Numbered from the stretch's first letter, positions 7,532 to 16,675 are shown. The stretch: 64,000 nt of DNA from Litorimonas sp046250185 (GCF_046250185.1 NZ_CP176469.1); one strand, 5' to 3'. The notes: a model not told the origin generated them from the sequence alone. Program-made: numbers and translations.

Positions 7532-8440
7532 ATGGCAAGAAAACGCAAAGGTAATCCCGTTCACGGTTGGGTCGTGTTGGACAAGCCGCTGGCACTTGGC
7601 AGCACGAAGGCTGTGAGCAAGGTGCGGTGGCTGTTCGGAGCGCAGAAGGCGGGGCATGCGGGGACGCTGGACCCGCTGGCGACGGGGCTCCTTCCGATTG
7701 CGCTGGGCGAGGCGACGAAGACGGTGCCGTTTATGATGGACGCAGCTAAGTCCTATGAATTTACGATCACATGGGGCGCGAATACGACCACCCAAGATGT
7801 TGAGGGCGAAATTATTGCGACGTCTCCCAATCGTCCCACCCGCCGCGAGATTGAGTTGGCTCTGCCAGAATTTCGCGGGGTCATCGCGCAAGTCCCGCCC
7901 AAATTCTCTGCCATCAAAGTGGACGGTAAGCGGGCCTATGACTTGGCGCGAGCGGGCGAGGCGGTCGAGCTAAAATCCCGCGAAGTCCGCATTGACCGCT
8001 TTGACCTTGTGGAAATCACGAACGATACGGCGAGCTTTACGGTGGAATGCGGGAAAGGCACCTATATTCGCTCCCTCGCGCGGGATTTGGCCGCGTCGCT
8101 GGATGCTTGTGGTCACGTAACGATCTTGCGCCGCACGCGGGTTGGGCCGTTCGATATATCGCAGTCATTTACACTAGACGCGCTAGAGGAGTTATGCGAT
8201 AGGGGCGGCGTTTCGGGCACCTTGCGCCCTGTAGAGACTGCACTGGACGACATCCCGGTGCTAGCCACTACAGAGCCAGAGGTGATCAACCTGAAACATG
8301 GTCGGGCAATCGACCTGTCATCTCCTCACAGTTTTGACCCTGACGACTGGGTTTTAGCTATGGGGCCGAATGATCAGGCGGTCGCCCTCGGATACGTGCG
8401 AGGCGGACAATTCAGTCCAAAACGTGTGTTCCAAATGTAA
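7532..8440 (+). CDS. truB: tRNA pseudouridine-55 synthase
   Basis: TruB (302 residues) isomerises U55 in the T-loop of nearly all tRNAs. The catalytic motif G-H-A-G-T-L-D-P-L-A-T-G places the active-site Asp at residue 47. Other family segments are Y-x-F-T-I-T-W-G near 75, Q-V-P-P-K-F-S-A-I-K near 120 and K-G-T-Y-I-R-S-L-A-R-D near 185. The C-terminal region is short and PUA-like. The ATG follows AGGGG. A hairpin and rpsO follow, the usual truB-rpsO-pnp order in many Proteobacteria. Confidence 0.96.
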   Translation: MARKRKGNPVHGWVVLDKPLALGSTKAVSKVRWLFGAQKAGHAGTLDPLATGLLPIALGEATKTVPFMMDAAKSYEFTITWGANTTTQDVEGEIIATSPNRPTRREIELALPEFRGVIAQVPPKFSAIKVDGKRAYDLARAGEAVELKSREVRIDRFDLVEITNDTASFTVECGKGTYIRSLARDLAASLDACGHVTILRRTRVGPFDISQSFTLDALEELCDRGGVSGTLRPVETALDDIPVLATTEPEVINLKHGRAIDLSSPHSFDPDDWVLAMGPNDQAVALGYVRGGQFSPKRVFQM

Positions 8441-8469
8441 CCCGAAGCGATGATCGGTTCGGGGTTTTG
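8439..8469 (+). terminator. Hairpin between truB and rpsO
   Basis: AACCCGAA pairs with TTCGGGGTT around an 11-base loop and ends in TTTT. It can end truB transcription or act as a partial terminator upstream of rpsO. Confidence 0.65.
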
Positions 8470-8489
8470 TCATCATAACGGAGAACACG

Positions 8490-8759
8490 ATGTCGATTAC
8501 ACCTGAGAAAAAAGCCGCACTCATTGCTGAGTACGCAACCAAGCCTGGCGATACAGGTTCCCCCGAAGTGCAAGTCGCAATCCTGACACACCGGATTTTG
8601 CACCTGACTGAGCATTTTAAAACGAACAAGAAAGACAACCACTCCCGTCGTGGGTTGCTGGCTATGGTGGCGCTTCGTCGTCGTCTTCTGTCTTATCTGA
8701 AGAAAAAAGATGAAGGTCGTTACACGACGCTTATCAAAAAATTGGGTCTGCGTAGCTAA
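8490..8759 (+). CDS. rpsO: 30S ribosomal protein S15
   Basis: S15 (89 residues) binds 16S rRNA helices 20-22 early in 30S assembly. The all-helical family pattern is complete: K-P-G-D-T-G-S-P-E-V-Q-V-A near 18, H-L-x-x-H-F-K-x-x-K-K-D-N-H-S-R-R-G-L near 39, and R-R-R-L-L-S-Y-L-K near 63. A GGAG site precedes the ATG. pnp follows 206 bases later, an arrangement in which rpsO and pnp are often co-transcribed. Confidence 0.97.
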   Translation: MSITPEKKAALIAEYATKPGDTGSPEVQVAILTHRILHLTEHFKTNKKDNHSRRGLLAMVALRRRLLSYLKKKDEGRYTTLIKKLGLRS

Positions 8760-8799
8760 GGTAATTGGCAGCGCAAATACCAACAAGGCAAGTGCGAAA

Positions 8800-8823
8800 T
8801 GCCCCACGCGTTTCGTGGGCCAC
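8800..8823 (+). other. Hairpin in the rpsO-pnp spacer
   Basis: GCCCCACG pairs with CGTGGGC around CGTTT. No T-run follows, so it is not a good terminator. In Escherichia coli a hairpin in the same spacer is the RNase III site that starts PNPase autoregulation; a similar role here is inference from position only. Confidence 0.4.
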
Positions 8824-8965
8824 TCAATATTACCTAACTTAATGTGTCGCTCTATGGGCGGCCTTTTGTGCATCATGGTGATGCAAAAAATGGCGCAATA
8901 AGGCGCTATGAAAACGGGCTCACAATGGGCCTTAGTATGTACGATGAAGAAAGAAATAGTACGAT

Positions 8966-11158
8966 ATGTTTGATAAACACACTGTTGAAATCGATTGGGC
9001 AGGACGCCCTCTCAAACTCGAAACAGGCGGCATGGCCCGCCAGGCCGACGGCGCGGTTCTCGCCACTTACGGAGAAACAGTTCTCCTCGCCACAGTTTGT
9101 GCGGCGAAATCTGAAAAGCCGGGACAGAGCTTCTTCCCGCTGACAGTCAACTACATGGAAAAGTTCTACGCTGCAGGTAAAATCCCTGGCGGTTACTTTA
9201 AACGCGAAGGTCGCCCGACAGAGCGCGAGACATTGATCTCCCGCCTGACAGACCGTCCGATCCGCCCGCTCTTCCCAAAGGGCTTTAAAAACGAAGTGCA
9301 GGTTGTGATCACAGTTCTGCAACACGATCTTGAAAATGAACCTGATGTGCTGGGCATGATTGCAGCGTCTGCGGCGCTGATGATCTCTGGCGTGCCGTTT
9401 ATGGGCCCTATCGCCGCTGCGCGTGTTGGCCTGATTGATGGCGATTATGTTCTGAACCCAACGCTGGACGAATTGCTCGAGTCTGAACTCGACCTCGTCG
9501 TCGCGGGCACAGAAGACGCCGTTATGATGGTGGAATCTGAAGCGAAAGAACTGACCGAAGAGCAAATGCTCGGCGGCGTGATGTTTGCACACGAATCTTG
9601 CCAAGAAGTGATCGAAGCGATCACAGAGCTAGCCTCCAAAGCGGGCAAGCCAAAGTGGGACTACGTCACACCTGACCTGTCAGACGAGAAGAAAGCGATG
9701 AAGAAAGTCGCTGAAAAAGGCATTAAAGCCGCTTACAAACTCACAGACAAAATGGAGCGTCAAGACGCGCTGCGCGAAACACGCAAAGCCGCATGGGAAG
9801 CGCTTGGTAAATCAGATGAGAACGAAGACGGCATGGCCGATAACGTGTTCTCTGACGTGTTCAAATCTATCGAGTCAACGACTGTGCGTTCAACTGTCAT
9901 CAAGACGAAGAAACGTATCGATGGTCGTAAACTTGATCAGGTCCGCCCGATTGTTGGCGAAGCTGGCATCCTGCCACGGACGCACGGCTCCGCTTTGTTC
10001 ACGCGCGGCGAAACACAAGCGCTTTGCGTGGCAACACTAGGCACATCTGATGATGAGCAATTCGTGGATCAGCTAACAGGCACGATCAAAAACAAGTTCC
10101 TGCTACACTATAACTTCCCGCCATATTCTGTCGGTGAAGCGGGTCGCATGGGCGGCACATCCCGTCGCGAAACAGGTCACGGCAAGCTCGCATGGCGCGC
10201 TTTGCAGGCTGTCCTGCCAACGCCAGAAGACTTCCCTTACACAATTCGTTTGGTGTCAGAGATCATGGAATCTAACGGCTCCTCCTCTATGGCAACCGTG
10301 TGTGGCTGTTCACTGGCGATGATGGATGCGGGTGTTCCGCTGAAGCGTCCTGTGTCAGGTATCGCCATGGGCTTGATCAAAGACGAAGACGGCGTGGCTG
10401 TCTTGTCCGATATCCTCGGCGACGAAGATCACTTGGGCGATATGGACTTTAAAGTCGCAGGTACGTCCGAGGGCATCACGTCCCTACAAATGGACATCAA
10501 GATCACTGGTATTTCAGAAGAGATCATGACAACCGCGCTGGAGCAAGCTCACGCAGGTCGTATCCATATCCTCGGCGAAATGAACAAAGCTCTGACAGAA
10601 GCCCGTGATGAAGTCGGTGAATTTGCACCGCGTATCGAAACGATGAAAATCCCGGTTGATAAAATCCGCGACGTCATCGGCACAGGCGGCAAAGTCATTC
10701 GCGAAATCGTCGACACAACGGGCGCTCGCGTCTCTGTCGAAGATGACGGCACGATCAAGATTGCCTCAACGGACAAGAAGTCAATCGAAGCCGCGATGGA
10801 GTGGATCCACAGCCTCACAGCTGAGCCAGAAGTTGGCATGATCTACAAAGGTAAAGTCGTCAAAGTTGTTGACTTCGGCGCCTTCGTGAACTTCTTCGGT
10901 CCGAAAGACGGCCTTGTGCATGTCAGCCAGATCAAGAATGAACGCGTAAATCACCCGTCTGACGAACTATCCGAAAATCAAGACGTCTATGTGAAACTCA
11001 TGGGCTTTGACGATCGTGGTAAAGTGCGTCTGTCGATGAAATTCGTGAATCAAGACACGGGCCTCGAAATCCCGCGCGAAGAAAGCGGCAATGACGACGA
11101 CAAAGGCGAAGATAAGCCAAAGCGCGCCCGTCGCCCACGTAAGAAGCAAGACGATTAG
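8966..11158 (+). CDS. pnp: Polyribonucleotide nucleotidyltransferase (PNPase)
   Basis: PNPase (730 residues) degrades RNA 3' to 5' by phosphorolysis and is a degradosome core in alphaproteobacteria. Two RNase PH-like domains are visible: the first from the start (G-R-P-L-K-L-E-T-G-G-M-A-R-Q-A-D-G), the second around residue 310 (I-D-G-R-K-L-D-Q-V-R-P-I). A helical linker lies between them. The KH domain has G-T-G-G-K-V-I-R-E-I near 572, and the S1 domain has G-K-V-V-K-V-V-D-F-G-A-F near 630. The tail is charged (K-R-A-R-R-P-R-K-K), as in enzymes that bind RNase E. The ribosome site is weak (GAAAGAAA). Confidence 0.97.
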   Translation: MFDKHTVEIDWAGRPLKLETGGMARQADGAVLATYGETVLLATVCAAKSEKPGQSFFPLTVNYMEKFYAAGKIPGGYFKREGRPTERETLISRLTDRPIRPLFPKGFKNEVQVVITVLQHDLENEPDVLGMIAASAALMISGVPFMGPIAAARVGLIDGDYVLNPTLDELLESELDLVVAGTEDAVMMVESEAKELTEEQMLGGVMFAHESCQEVIEAITELASKAGKPKWDYVTPDLSDEKKAMKKVAEKGIKAAYKLTDKMERQDALRETRKAAWEALGKSDENEDGMADNVFSDVFKSIESTTVRSTVIKTKKRIDGRKLDQVRPIVGEAGILPRTHGSALFTRGETQALCVATLGTSDDEQFVDQLTGTIKNKFLLHYNFPPYSVGEAGRMGGTSRRETGHGKLAWRALQAVLPTPEDFPYTIRLVSEIMESNGSSSMATVCGCSLAMMDAGVPLKRPVSGIAMGLIKDEDGVAVLSDILGDEDHLGDMDFKVAGTSEGITSLQMDIKITGISEEIMTTALEQAHAGRIHILGEMNKALTEARDEVGEFAPRIETMKIPVDKIRDVIGTGGKVIREIVDTTGARVSVEDDGTIKIASTDKKSIEAAMEWIHSLTAEPEVGMIYKGKVVKVVDFGAFVNFFGPKDGLVHVSQIKNERVNHPSDELSENQDVYVKLMGFDDRGKVRLSMKFVNQDTGLEIPREESGNDDDKGEDKPKRARRPRKKQDD

Positions 11159-11230
11159 CACCCGCAACTAACCCATTGGGTTGATTGCAGGTAATCGCCG
11201 ATGCGGTAACCCATCGGGCACACAGTTAGG

Positions 11231-11261
11231 AAAACCCGTCTCATGTTGAGGCGGGTTTTTT
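11231..11261 (+). terminator. Rho-independent terminator of pnp
   Basis: AAAACCCGTCTC pairs with GAGGCGGGTTTT across ATGTT and is followed by T residues. A separate short hairpin built on AACCC-ATT-GGGTT lies upstream at about 11169-11181. Confidence 0.88.
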
Positions 11262-11322
11262 GTTGCGCGAAAATACCGTCATATATAAAGCCCGACGCCT
11301 TCACCAAACTATGGAGGCTGTC

Positions 11323-11570
11323 ATGCCAAAATATTCGTTTAAGTCCGAAACACCACGGTTTCATTGTCACATCTAAGCGCCGCAAAGGTTTCCCGTCAGA
11401 GATCGCCGTGCGCCGTGGTCGTCGCTTTATCAAAGGTGGCGAGATCGAGCTGACCGAAAAGTTAGGCCGCAACGATCTCTGCCCCTGCCAATCAGGACGC
11501 TTGTTTCAAGAAATGTTGCCTGCCATCAGGCAGGTATGACGGTGAAAATCGGAACGACTATCATCGGTAA
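11323..11570 (+). pseudogene. SEC-C zinc-motif protein, frameshifted twice
   Basis: A good ribosome site (GGAGG, five bases before ATG 11323) starts M-P-K-Y-S-F-K-S-E-T-P-R-F in frame 1, which stops after 17 residues. The sense then continues in frame 2 (F-I-V-T-S-K-R-R-K-G-F-P-S-E-I) to L-G-R-N-D-L-C-P-C. The last part of a SEC-C motif, F-K-K-C-C-L-P-S-G, is only found in frame 3 from 11505 to the stop at 11570. Joined, the frames give a protein of about 80 residues ending in the zinc-binding SEC-C signature C-x-C...C-C known from SecA and many small proteins. Two single-base shifts in the same direction mean a decayed gene or two sequencing errors, one near 11340-11360 and one in the TTGTTT run near 11501-11506. 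Confidence 0.7.
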
Positions 11571-11572
11571 TA

Positions 11573-11600
11573 AAAAAGCCCAGTCACTGACTGGGCTTTT
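11573..11600. terminator. Bidirectional terminator before the DEAD-box gene end
   Basis: AAAAGCCCAGTC pairs perfectly with GACTGGGCTTTT around ACT, with A- and T-runs on each side. It serves the SEC-C remnant and the convergent helicase gene. Confidence 0.9.
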
Positions 11601-11621
11601 AATATTTTGACGTAGGGCGGG

Positions 11622-13397
11622 TTACTTCGCGCGCCGTTTAGGTGGTTGATTGCCGCCTTTATTCTGGCTCGCACCACGTTCGCCCTTCGGCTTACGTGGT
11701 TTGCGTTGAAACCCTGCGCCGCCAGATGATTGACGTGCTGCGTCTTGCGGTTTTCCGCCGCTAGGCTTCCTGCCATCCGCTCTCGGGCCTTTCGCCTTGT
11801 AAGGCTTGCCTTTAAACGACTTGCTTTTGCCATCGCTCTTGGGTGCAGCTGCGGCCGTTTCAGTTTTTCGCTGAGCCCGGCTTTTCTTGTTGGGATCAGA
11901 TTTTTTGCGACGATGTGTCGTGCTGTCTTCTGTCGGGCTGTCACCGCGCATTTTATTCGGGCGCGCACTATGTCCACCAGACCCGTCACGCGTATCGCGG
12001 GACCATTCACCTTTTGGCTTCCCGCCCGATGCAGGCTTCCCACGTCCGCGAGGCTGCGACGGCTTATCAGGATCATAGCCAGATTTCGCCGTGCGTTCGC
12101 CGACTTCTTCAACCTTATATGCACCCGCGCCGCGATTGGCTCGATCAGACGAAAAACGCGCTTTCTTCTTTTTAGATTTCCCGCGACCTTGGCGAGTCTC
12201 TTTGACTTTGTCTGCGACGACTTCGACAGGGGCTCTGGCGCGCAACACTTTCGCCGCCTCGTCAATATCTTTGATTTGCTTTTCTTGCGGGATTTTCTCA
12301 CCGAGTAATTTCTCAATGTCGCGGAGATAATTGCGCTCGTCTTTCGCCACGAAAGAGATCGCTTTGCCAGATTTTCGCGCCCGCGCTGTCCGCCCAATTC
12401 GGTGAACATATTGCTCGGCCACATTGGGAAGTTCGTAATTAAAGACATGTGTGATGTCGTCAATATCGATTCCGCGCGCCGCAATATCGGTCGCAACCAT
12501 GATGTTTACATCACCCGCCTTAAAGGCGTCCAGTGCGCGTTGACGCTGGCTCTGTGATTTATTCCCGTGGATCGCCATGGCACGTAGGCCGTTCGTCGCC
12601 AGACGCTTCACCACGCGATCTGCGCCGTGCTTTGTGCGTGTAAAGACCAGCGCCCGCTCGACTTCGGGTTTAATTAATTCCAACCCTAATAAAGTCTGCT
12701 TCTGCGGGCTTTCGGCGAAGATCACGGCCTGCGTCACGCGCTCCGCCGTTGTGTTGGCGGGCGTGACAGAGACCTTTACAGGGTCCGTCAAATATTCCGC
12801 TGCCAGCTTTTTAATATTCGTCGCCATGGTAGCCGAGAAAAACAAGGTCTGCCGCTCTTTTGGGAGCATTTTGACGATCTTCCGCAAGGCATGGATAAAG
12901 CCCATGTCCATCATCTGATCCGCTTCATCTAGGATCAGGACTTCGACGTCTTTGAGTGTCAGGGCGCGACGTTCGATCAAATCCATCAATCGACCGGGCG
13001 TGGCGACAACAACATCGTTTCCGCCGACAAGACGCTTGATCTGCCGATTGATCGCGACGCCGCCGTAAACAGCCGTGACAGAGAGATGTGGCATATGTTT
13101 GCCGTATTGCTGCACGCTTTCAGTGATCTGCCCAGCGAGCTCCCGCGTCGGCGCAAGGATCAGGCAGCGAGCACCACGCTTAGGCGGCTCTTTATCCTCA
13201 GTAATCAGGTAGTGCAGCGTCGGCAGGGTGAACGCCGCCGTTTTGCCCGTGCCGGTCTGCGCAATGCCCATTAGGTCGCGCCCCTCCATCACTTTAGGGA
13301 TCGCTTGCACTTGAATTTCAGTGGGGGTGTCGTAGCCAAGCTCGCGCAGGGCTTTATCCAGCGGGGCCGCCAGATTGAGGTCAGAAAATGTAGACAT
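11622..13397 (-). CDS. DEAD-box ATP-dependent RNA helicase, RhlE-like
   Basis: The 591-residue protein unwinds RNA duplexes using ATP and probably acts in ribosome assembly or RNA decay. The helicase core (1-375) has a Q motif (T-P-T-E-I-Q near 24), A-Q-T-G-T-G-K-T (46-53), P-T-R-E-L-A near 83, D-E-A-D (157-160), S-A-T (188-190), A-R-G-I-D-I-D and H-R-I-G-R-T-A-R. The C-terminal 200 residues are a very basic, Lys/Arg/Gly/Ser-rich disordered tail that likely binds RNA. RhlE is the closest family by the N-terminal F-S-D-L-N-L start. The start has no strong ribosome site. The long basic tail makes other frames stay open, which are not real genes. Confidence 0.93.
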   Translation of the reverse strand: MSTFSDLNLAAPLDKALRELGYDTPTEIQVQAIPKVMEGRDLMGIAQTGTGKTAAFTLPTLHYLITEDKEPPKRGARCLILAPTRELAGQITESVQQYGKHMPHLSVTAVYGGVAINRQIKRLVGGNDVVVATPGRLMDLIERRALTLKDVEVLILDEADQMMDMGFIHALRKIVKMLPKERQTLFFSATMATNIKKLAAEYLTDPVKVSVTPANTTAERVTQAVIFAESPQKQTLLGLELIKPEVERALVFTRTKHGADRVVKRLATNGLRAMAIHGNKSQSQRQRALDAFKAGDVNIMVATDIAARGIDIDDITHVFNYELPNVAEQYVHRIGRTARARKSGKAISFVAKDERNYLRDIEKLLGEKIPQEKQIKDIDEAAKVLRARAPVEVVADKVKETRQGRGKSKKKKARFSSDRANRGAGAYKVEEVGERTAKSGYDPDKPSQPRGRGKPASGGKPKGEWSRDTRDGSGGHSARPNKMRGDSPTEDSTTHRRKKSDPNKKSRAQRKTETAAAAPKSDGKSKSFKGKPYKAKGPRADGRKPSGGKPQDAARQSSGGAGFQRKPRKPKGERGASQNKGGNQPPKRRAK

Positions 13398-13586
13398 GAA
13401 AGGCTCTATATTGTGAGCCAGCAGGGGTGGCCGGCACGGCTCTAGGGTGTGAGCCCATCTCGGGGGAGATCATTCTCAACCCGCCAAGCTCCGTGTTAAG
13501 CGCGGTGACTATGGCGTTAGAGGGGGAATGTCAAATGAGGATGTCACTCCATCGCGACGACCCAATAGGATTGCGCCGGGAACCAA

Positions 13587-14519
13587 TTAACACAAACACC
13601 ACTTCACCACCGCCTTCTGCGCGTGCAGTCGGTTCTCCGCTTCGTCCCAGACGGCGCTTTGCTTGCCGTCGATCACAGCGGCGGTGACTTCTTCGCCGCG
13701 GTGGGCGGGGAGGCAGTGGAGGAAGATCGTGTTTTTTGCGGCCGCTGTCATGAGCGCGTCATTGACTTGGTGGCTCATCAGATCAGACAGGCGAGCCTCG
13801 GCGTCCGTGTCGCCCATGGATACGAAGGTGTCGGCGATGACGACGTCTGTGTTCTCGCAGGCTGTGAGGGGGTCTGTGATCAAGGTGATCTTGGCACCTG
13901 CTTGGCGCGCGGCCTCAACCGTTTGGTCTGCGACGGCGTAGCCCTCTGGCGTGCTAATGCGGAGGTGGTACCCGAATTTTGCGGCAGCATTGATAAAGCT
14001 CACCGCGACGTTATTGCCGTCGCCGACCCATGTCAGTGTCATGTCCGATAACTGCCCCCCGCGCTCTTCCAACGTCTGTAAATCTGCCATGATCTGGCAG
14101 GGATGATTGTAATCGGTCAGGCCGTTGATCACGGGGACCGTTGCGTTACGGGCCAGCGCGGTCAGCGTGTCGTGGCTGTTCGCGCGGAGCATGATTCCGT
14201 CGACGAAGCGGGACAGGACTTTGGCCGTATCCTCCACTGTTTCCCCGCGGCCGAGCTGCATATCATTGCTGGTCGCGGTGATGGACGTGCCGCCGAGTTG
14301 CCGCATCGCCATGTCAAAAGAGAAGCGCGTGCGGGTCGAAGACTTCTCGAAAATAAGCGCAAGGGTGTGGCCTGTAAACGGCGCGTCTGCGTCGGGCTGT
14401 CCCTTGGGCAGGCTTTGACCATTTGGGAGGTGGCGGGCGGCCTTCATCCGGTGCGCCTCGTCCAAAATCGCACGCAGCTCAGAGCTGTCAATATCGGCTA
14501 GGGAGAGAAAGTGGTTCAT
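13587..14519 (-). CDS. argF: Ornithine carbamoyltransferase
   Basis: This 310-residue enzyme joins ornithine and carbamoyl phosphate to make citrulline in arginine synthesis. The carbamoyl-phosphate site S-T-R-T-R begins at residue 61, D-Y-N-H-P-C-Q near 128 completes it, and the ornithine-binding H-C-L-P-A-H-R-G-E-E lies near 266. The ATG at 14519 gives the normal N-terminus (N-H-F-L-S-L-A-D-I); a TTG 18 bases upstream also keeps the frame open. It lies downstream of argD with a 72-base gap, so the two probably form an arginine operon. The last residues W-C-L-C are unusual but close the fold. Confidence 0.95.
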   Translation of the reverse strand: MNHFLSLADIDSSELRAILDEAHRMKAARHLPNGQSLPKGQPDADAPFTGHTLALIFEKSSTRTRFSFDMAMRQLGGTSITATSNDMQLGRGETVEDTAKVLSRFVDGIMLRANSHDTLTALARNATVPVINGLTDYNHPCQIMADLQTLEERGGQLSDMTLTWVGDGNNVAVSFINAAAKFGYHLRISTPEGYAVADQTVEAARQAGAKITLITDPLTACENTDVVIADTFVSMGDTDAEARLSDLMSHQVNDALMTAAAKNTIFLHCLPAHRGEEVTAAVIDGKQSAVWDEAENRLHAQKAVVKWCLC

Positions 14520-14591
14520 GATGGTCGTCTCGCGCAAAAGAGGCGTTTAGCCTATTCGCGCGAGGGTCGTCAATTTAAACTGAAGCGCAGG

Positions 14592-15788
14592 CTAAACGTC
14601 GTCCCAATCGCGGGCGAGGGTGAAGACTTGGCGTAGCTTGCCAATAGCTTCGCGCACATGGTCCTCGGTGATGATCAGCGGCGGGGCGAGGCGCAGCGTG
14701 TTCTCACCCGCCGTGCCCACGAGGAGGCCGTGATCCATCAAAGACAGGCGCACATCGACGTTTTTCTTTTTCAGGCGCATTCCAACGAGGAGGCCCTTGC
14801 CGCGCACATCCGCGACGACATCTGGAAACTCATCTTTGAGCGCTTCGAATTGTTGCTTGATGAAATTAGACACGTCGGTGACGTTCTCCAAGAAGCCTGC
14901 CTCGGTGATCAGGTCATAGGCCTTGATGCCCGCCGCCATGGCCAGCGGATTGCCGCCATAAGTCGTGCCGTGCGTACCGGGGACCATACCGCTCGCCGCT
15001 TCTTTAGACGCAAGACACGCGCCGAGGGGGAAGCCGCCGCCAATGCCTTTGGCCGCTGCGATAATGTCTGGCTCGGCGTTCTCCGCCCATTGATAGGCGA
15101 ACATCTTGCCCGTCCGACCCGCACCGCATTGCACTTCGTCATAGATCAGCAGCGCGCCGTGTTCGTCGCAAAGCTCGCGCAAACCGCGCAAGCAGACTTC
15201 GGGCAAAGCGCGTAGCCCGCCTTCGCCTTGGACAGGCTCGACCATGACAGCCGCCGTCGTTGGACCCATGGCAGCTTTAAGCGCTTCGTGGTCGCCAAAT
15301 GGCAAGTGGATATAGCCCGGAAGAGCGGGGCCGAAACCTTCAAGGTATTTCGGATTTCCTGTGGCATTGATCGCGGCTGTCGTCCGACCGTGGAACGCGC
15401 CCTGAAATGTGATGATGTCGATCTTCTCAGGATTGCCTTGGGCGTAGTGATAACGGCGCGCGGTTTTCATCGCGCACTCAATCGCTTCTGCTCCCGAATT
15501 GGTGAAAAAGACTTTGTCCGCAAACTCAGCTGCCTCGCAATAACGCTGCGCGAGTTCATGCTGTCCTGGGATACGGAACAGGTTTGACAGGTGCCAAATT
15601 TTGCCCGCTTGTTCTGTGATCGCTTCTATCATCCCAGGGTGGGCGTGACCGAAGGCATTGACAGAAATACCCGCAATAAAGTCGAGATAGCGCTTGCCCT
15701 CTGCGGTATAAAGATAAGGCCCTTCGCCGCGATCAAATGTCAGCGCTGGGGGGGTGTAACAATCAAAAAGGTGGTCGCCTTTGGCCAT
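14592..15788 (-). CDS. argD: Acetylornithine aminotransferase
   Basis: This class III PLP-dependent aminotransferase (398 residues) converts N-acetylglutamate semialdehyde to N-acetylornithine, one step before the product used by ArgF. Family segments are F-T-N-S-G-A-E-A-I-E near 94, F-H-G-R-T near 132, D-E-V-Q-C-G-A-G-R-T-G near 217 and the PLP lysine in A-A-K-G-I-G-G-G (Lys247). The start M-A-K-G-D-H is preceded by GGAG. It sits between an ABC-2 permease gene (16 bases upstream) and argF, all on the minus strand. A related succinylornithine or N-acetyl-LysW specificity cannot be excluded, but the argF neighbour supports ArgD. Confidence 0.94.
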   Translation of the reverse strand: MAKGDHLFDCYTPPALTFDRGEGPYLYTAEGKRYLDFIAGISVNAFGHAHPGMIEAITEQAGKIWHLSNLFRIPGQHELAQRYCEAAEFADKVFFTNSGAEAIECAMKTARRYHYAQGNPEKIDIITFQGAFHGRTTAAINATGNPKYLEGFGPALPGYIHLPFGDHEALKAAMGPTTAAVMVEPVQGEGGLRALPEVCLRGLRELCDEHGALLIYDEVQCGAGRTGKMFAYQWAENAEPDIIAAAKGIGGGFPLGACLASKEAASGMVPGTHGTTYGGNPLAMAAGIKAYDLITEAGFLENVTDVSNFIKQQFEALKDEFPDVVADVRGKGLLVGMRLKKKNVDVRLSLMDHGLLVGTAGENTLRLAPPLIITEDHVREAIGKLRQVFTLARDWDDV

Positions 15789-15804
15789 AATAATCTCCGT
15801 GGCG

Positions 15805-16635
15805 CTAGGACTTGATCCGCCAGCCTGCGCGAAGCACCAGCAAGACGGCTAAGAACAAGATGATATTGATCGCGCAGATAAAGACAACACCTATTGCAAT
15901 GTTTGAGTCCGCTTCACCAAGAAAGCCGTAGCGGAAGCCGTCGATCAAATAAAAGAGGGGGTTGAACTGGATCATCTTCTGGAAAATTTCTGGCAGAACG
16001 TCGATGCGGTAAAATGTGCCAGATAGAAATGATAGCGGCAGGATCACGAATTGATTGACGACCGCCAGTTGGTCGAATTTCTCTGCCCAAATACCAGACA
16101 ACACGCCGACCATGCCCATCATAAAGGCCGCGCTGATAGAATAGAATAACACTGCCCAAATATGCATTGGGATCATCGGTGCGAAGAAGGACAGCGCAAT
16201 CGCGGTGGCAACCGCCACCAAAATACCTCGCGTCGCTGCGCCGCCAATCCACCCCAATGCAAGCTCTAGATATGAGAGTGGCGGCATCAGTACATCTGTA
16301 ATACTGCCCATCATCTTGCCTGTCATAATAGACGAGCTGGAATTTGCGGCCGCATTATTGAGGATGCCCAGCATGACGAGGCCCGGCGCAAGAAACGCCA
16401 TGAAGCCTGCGGGGTCAGGATTATTCTTTGAGAACGCCAGCACGAAGACAGTCATATAAAGTAAGTTTGAAATGATCGGCGCGAGCAAAGTCTGTGGCCC
16501 GACTTTCATGAAGCGTTTGACTTCTTTTTTATAGAGCGTCGCCAGACCCATCCAATTCATCGCGCCAAAATGGCGATCTTTGGGCGGGGTCGCGGCAGGA
16601 AAAGTCGTGGAGTTTGATGTCGGTTTTGCGGTCAT
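15805..16635 (-). CDS. ABC-2 type transporter permease, no ATPase nearby
   Basis: This 276-residue membrane protein has an ABC2_membrane architecture: a cytoplasmic N-terminal coupling region (L-Y-K-K-E-V-K-R-F-M-K-V near 35), then about six transmembrane segments, with P-L-S-Y-L-E-L-A-L in the middle and P-L-S-F-L-S-G-T-F-Y near 205, a hallmark of YadH/NodJ-type permeases. Such permeases export lipids, polysaccharides or drugs when paired with an ATPase. No ATPase gene is adjacent on either side; the neighbours are argD and gcrA. The ATPase must be encoded elsewhere. The substrate is unknown. Confidence 0.88.
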   Translation of the reverse strand: MTAKPTSNSTTFPAATPPKDRHFGAMNWMGLATLYKKEVKRFMKVGPQTLLAPIISNLLYMTVFVLAFSKNNPDPAGFMAFLAPGLVMLGILNNAAANSSSSIMTGKMMGSITDVLMPPLSYLELALGWIGGAATRGILVAVATAIALSFFAPMIPMHIWAVLFYSISAAFMMGMVGVLSGIWAEKFDQLAVVNQFVILPLSFLSGTFYRIDVLPEIFQKMIQFNPLFYLIDGFRYGFLGEADSNIAIGVVFICAINIILFLAVLLVLRAGWRIKS

Positions 16636-16675
16636 ATCCCGCTCCTACACAAAGATTTCTGTGAATGAAATCCAA

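Noticed and set aside
8800..8823. Terminator after rpsO
   Set aside because: The stem is good but no T-run follows, and pnp probably needs read-through; kept as a hairpin only.
8906..9604. 232-residue ORF antisense to pnp
   Set aside because: pnp is certain on the other strand; the ORF is a coding shadow with His- and Phe-rich nonsense composition.
11155..11472. Minus-strand ORF over the SEC-C remnant
   Set aside because: It reads through the pnp terminator and the opposite strand of the SEC-C motif; no ribosome site or family support.
11561..12496. Long 311-residue minus-strand ORF inside the DEAD-box gene
   Set aside because: It is the second frame of the Lys/Arg/Gly-rich tail of the helicase, which stays open because of its composition; no family motifs.
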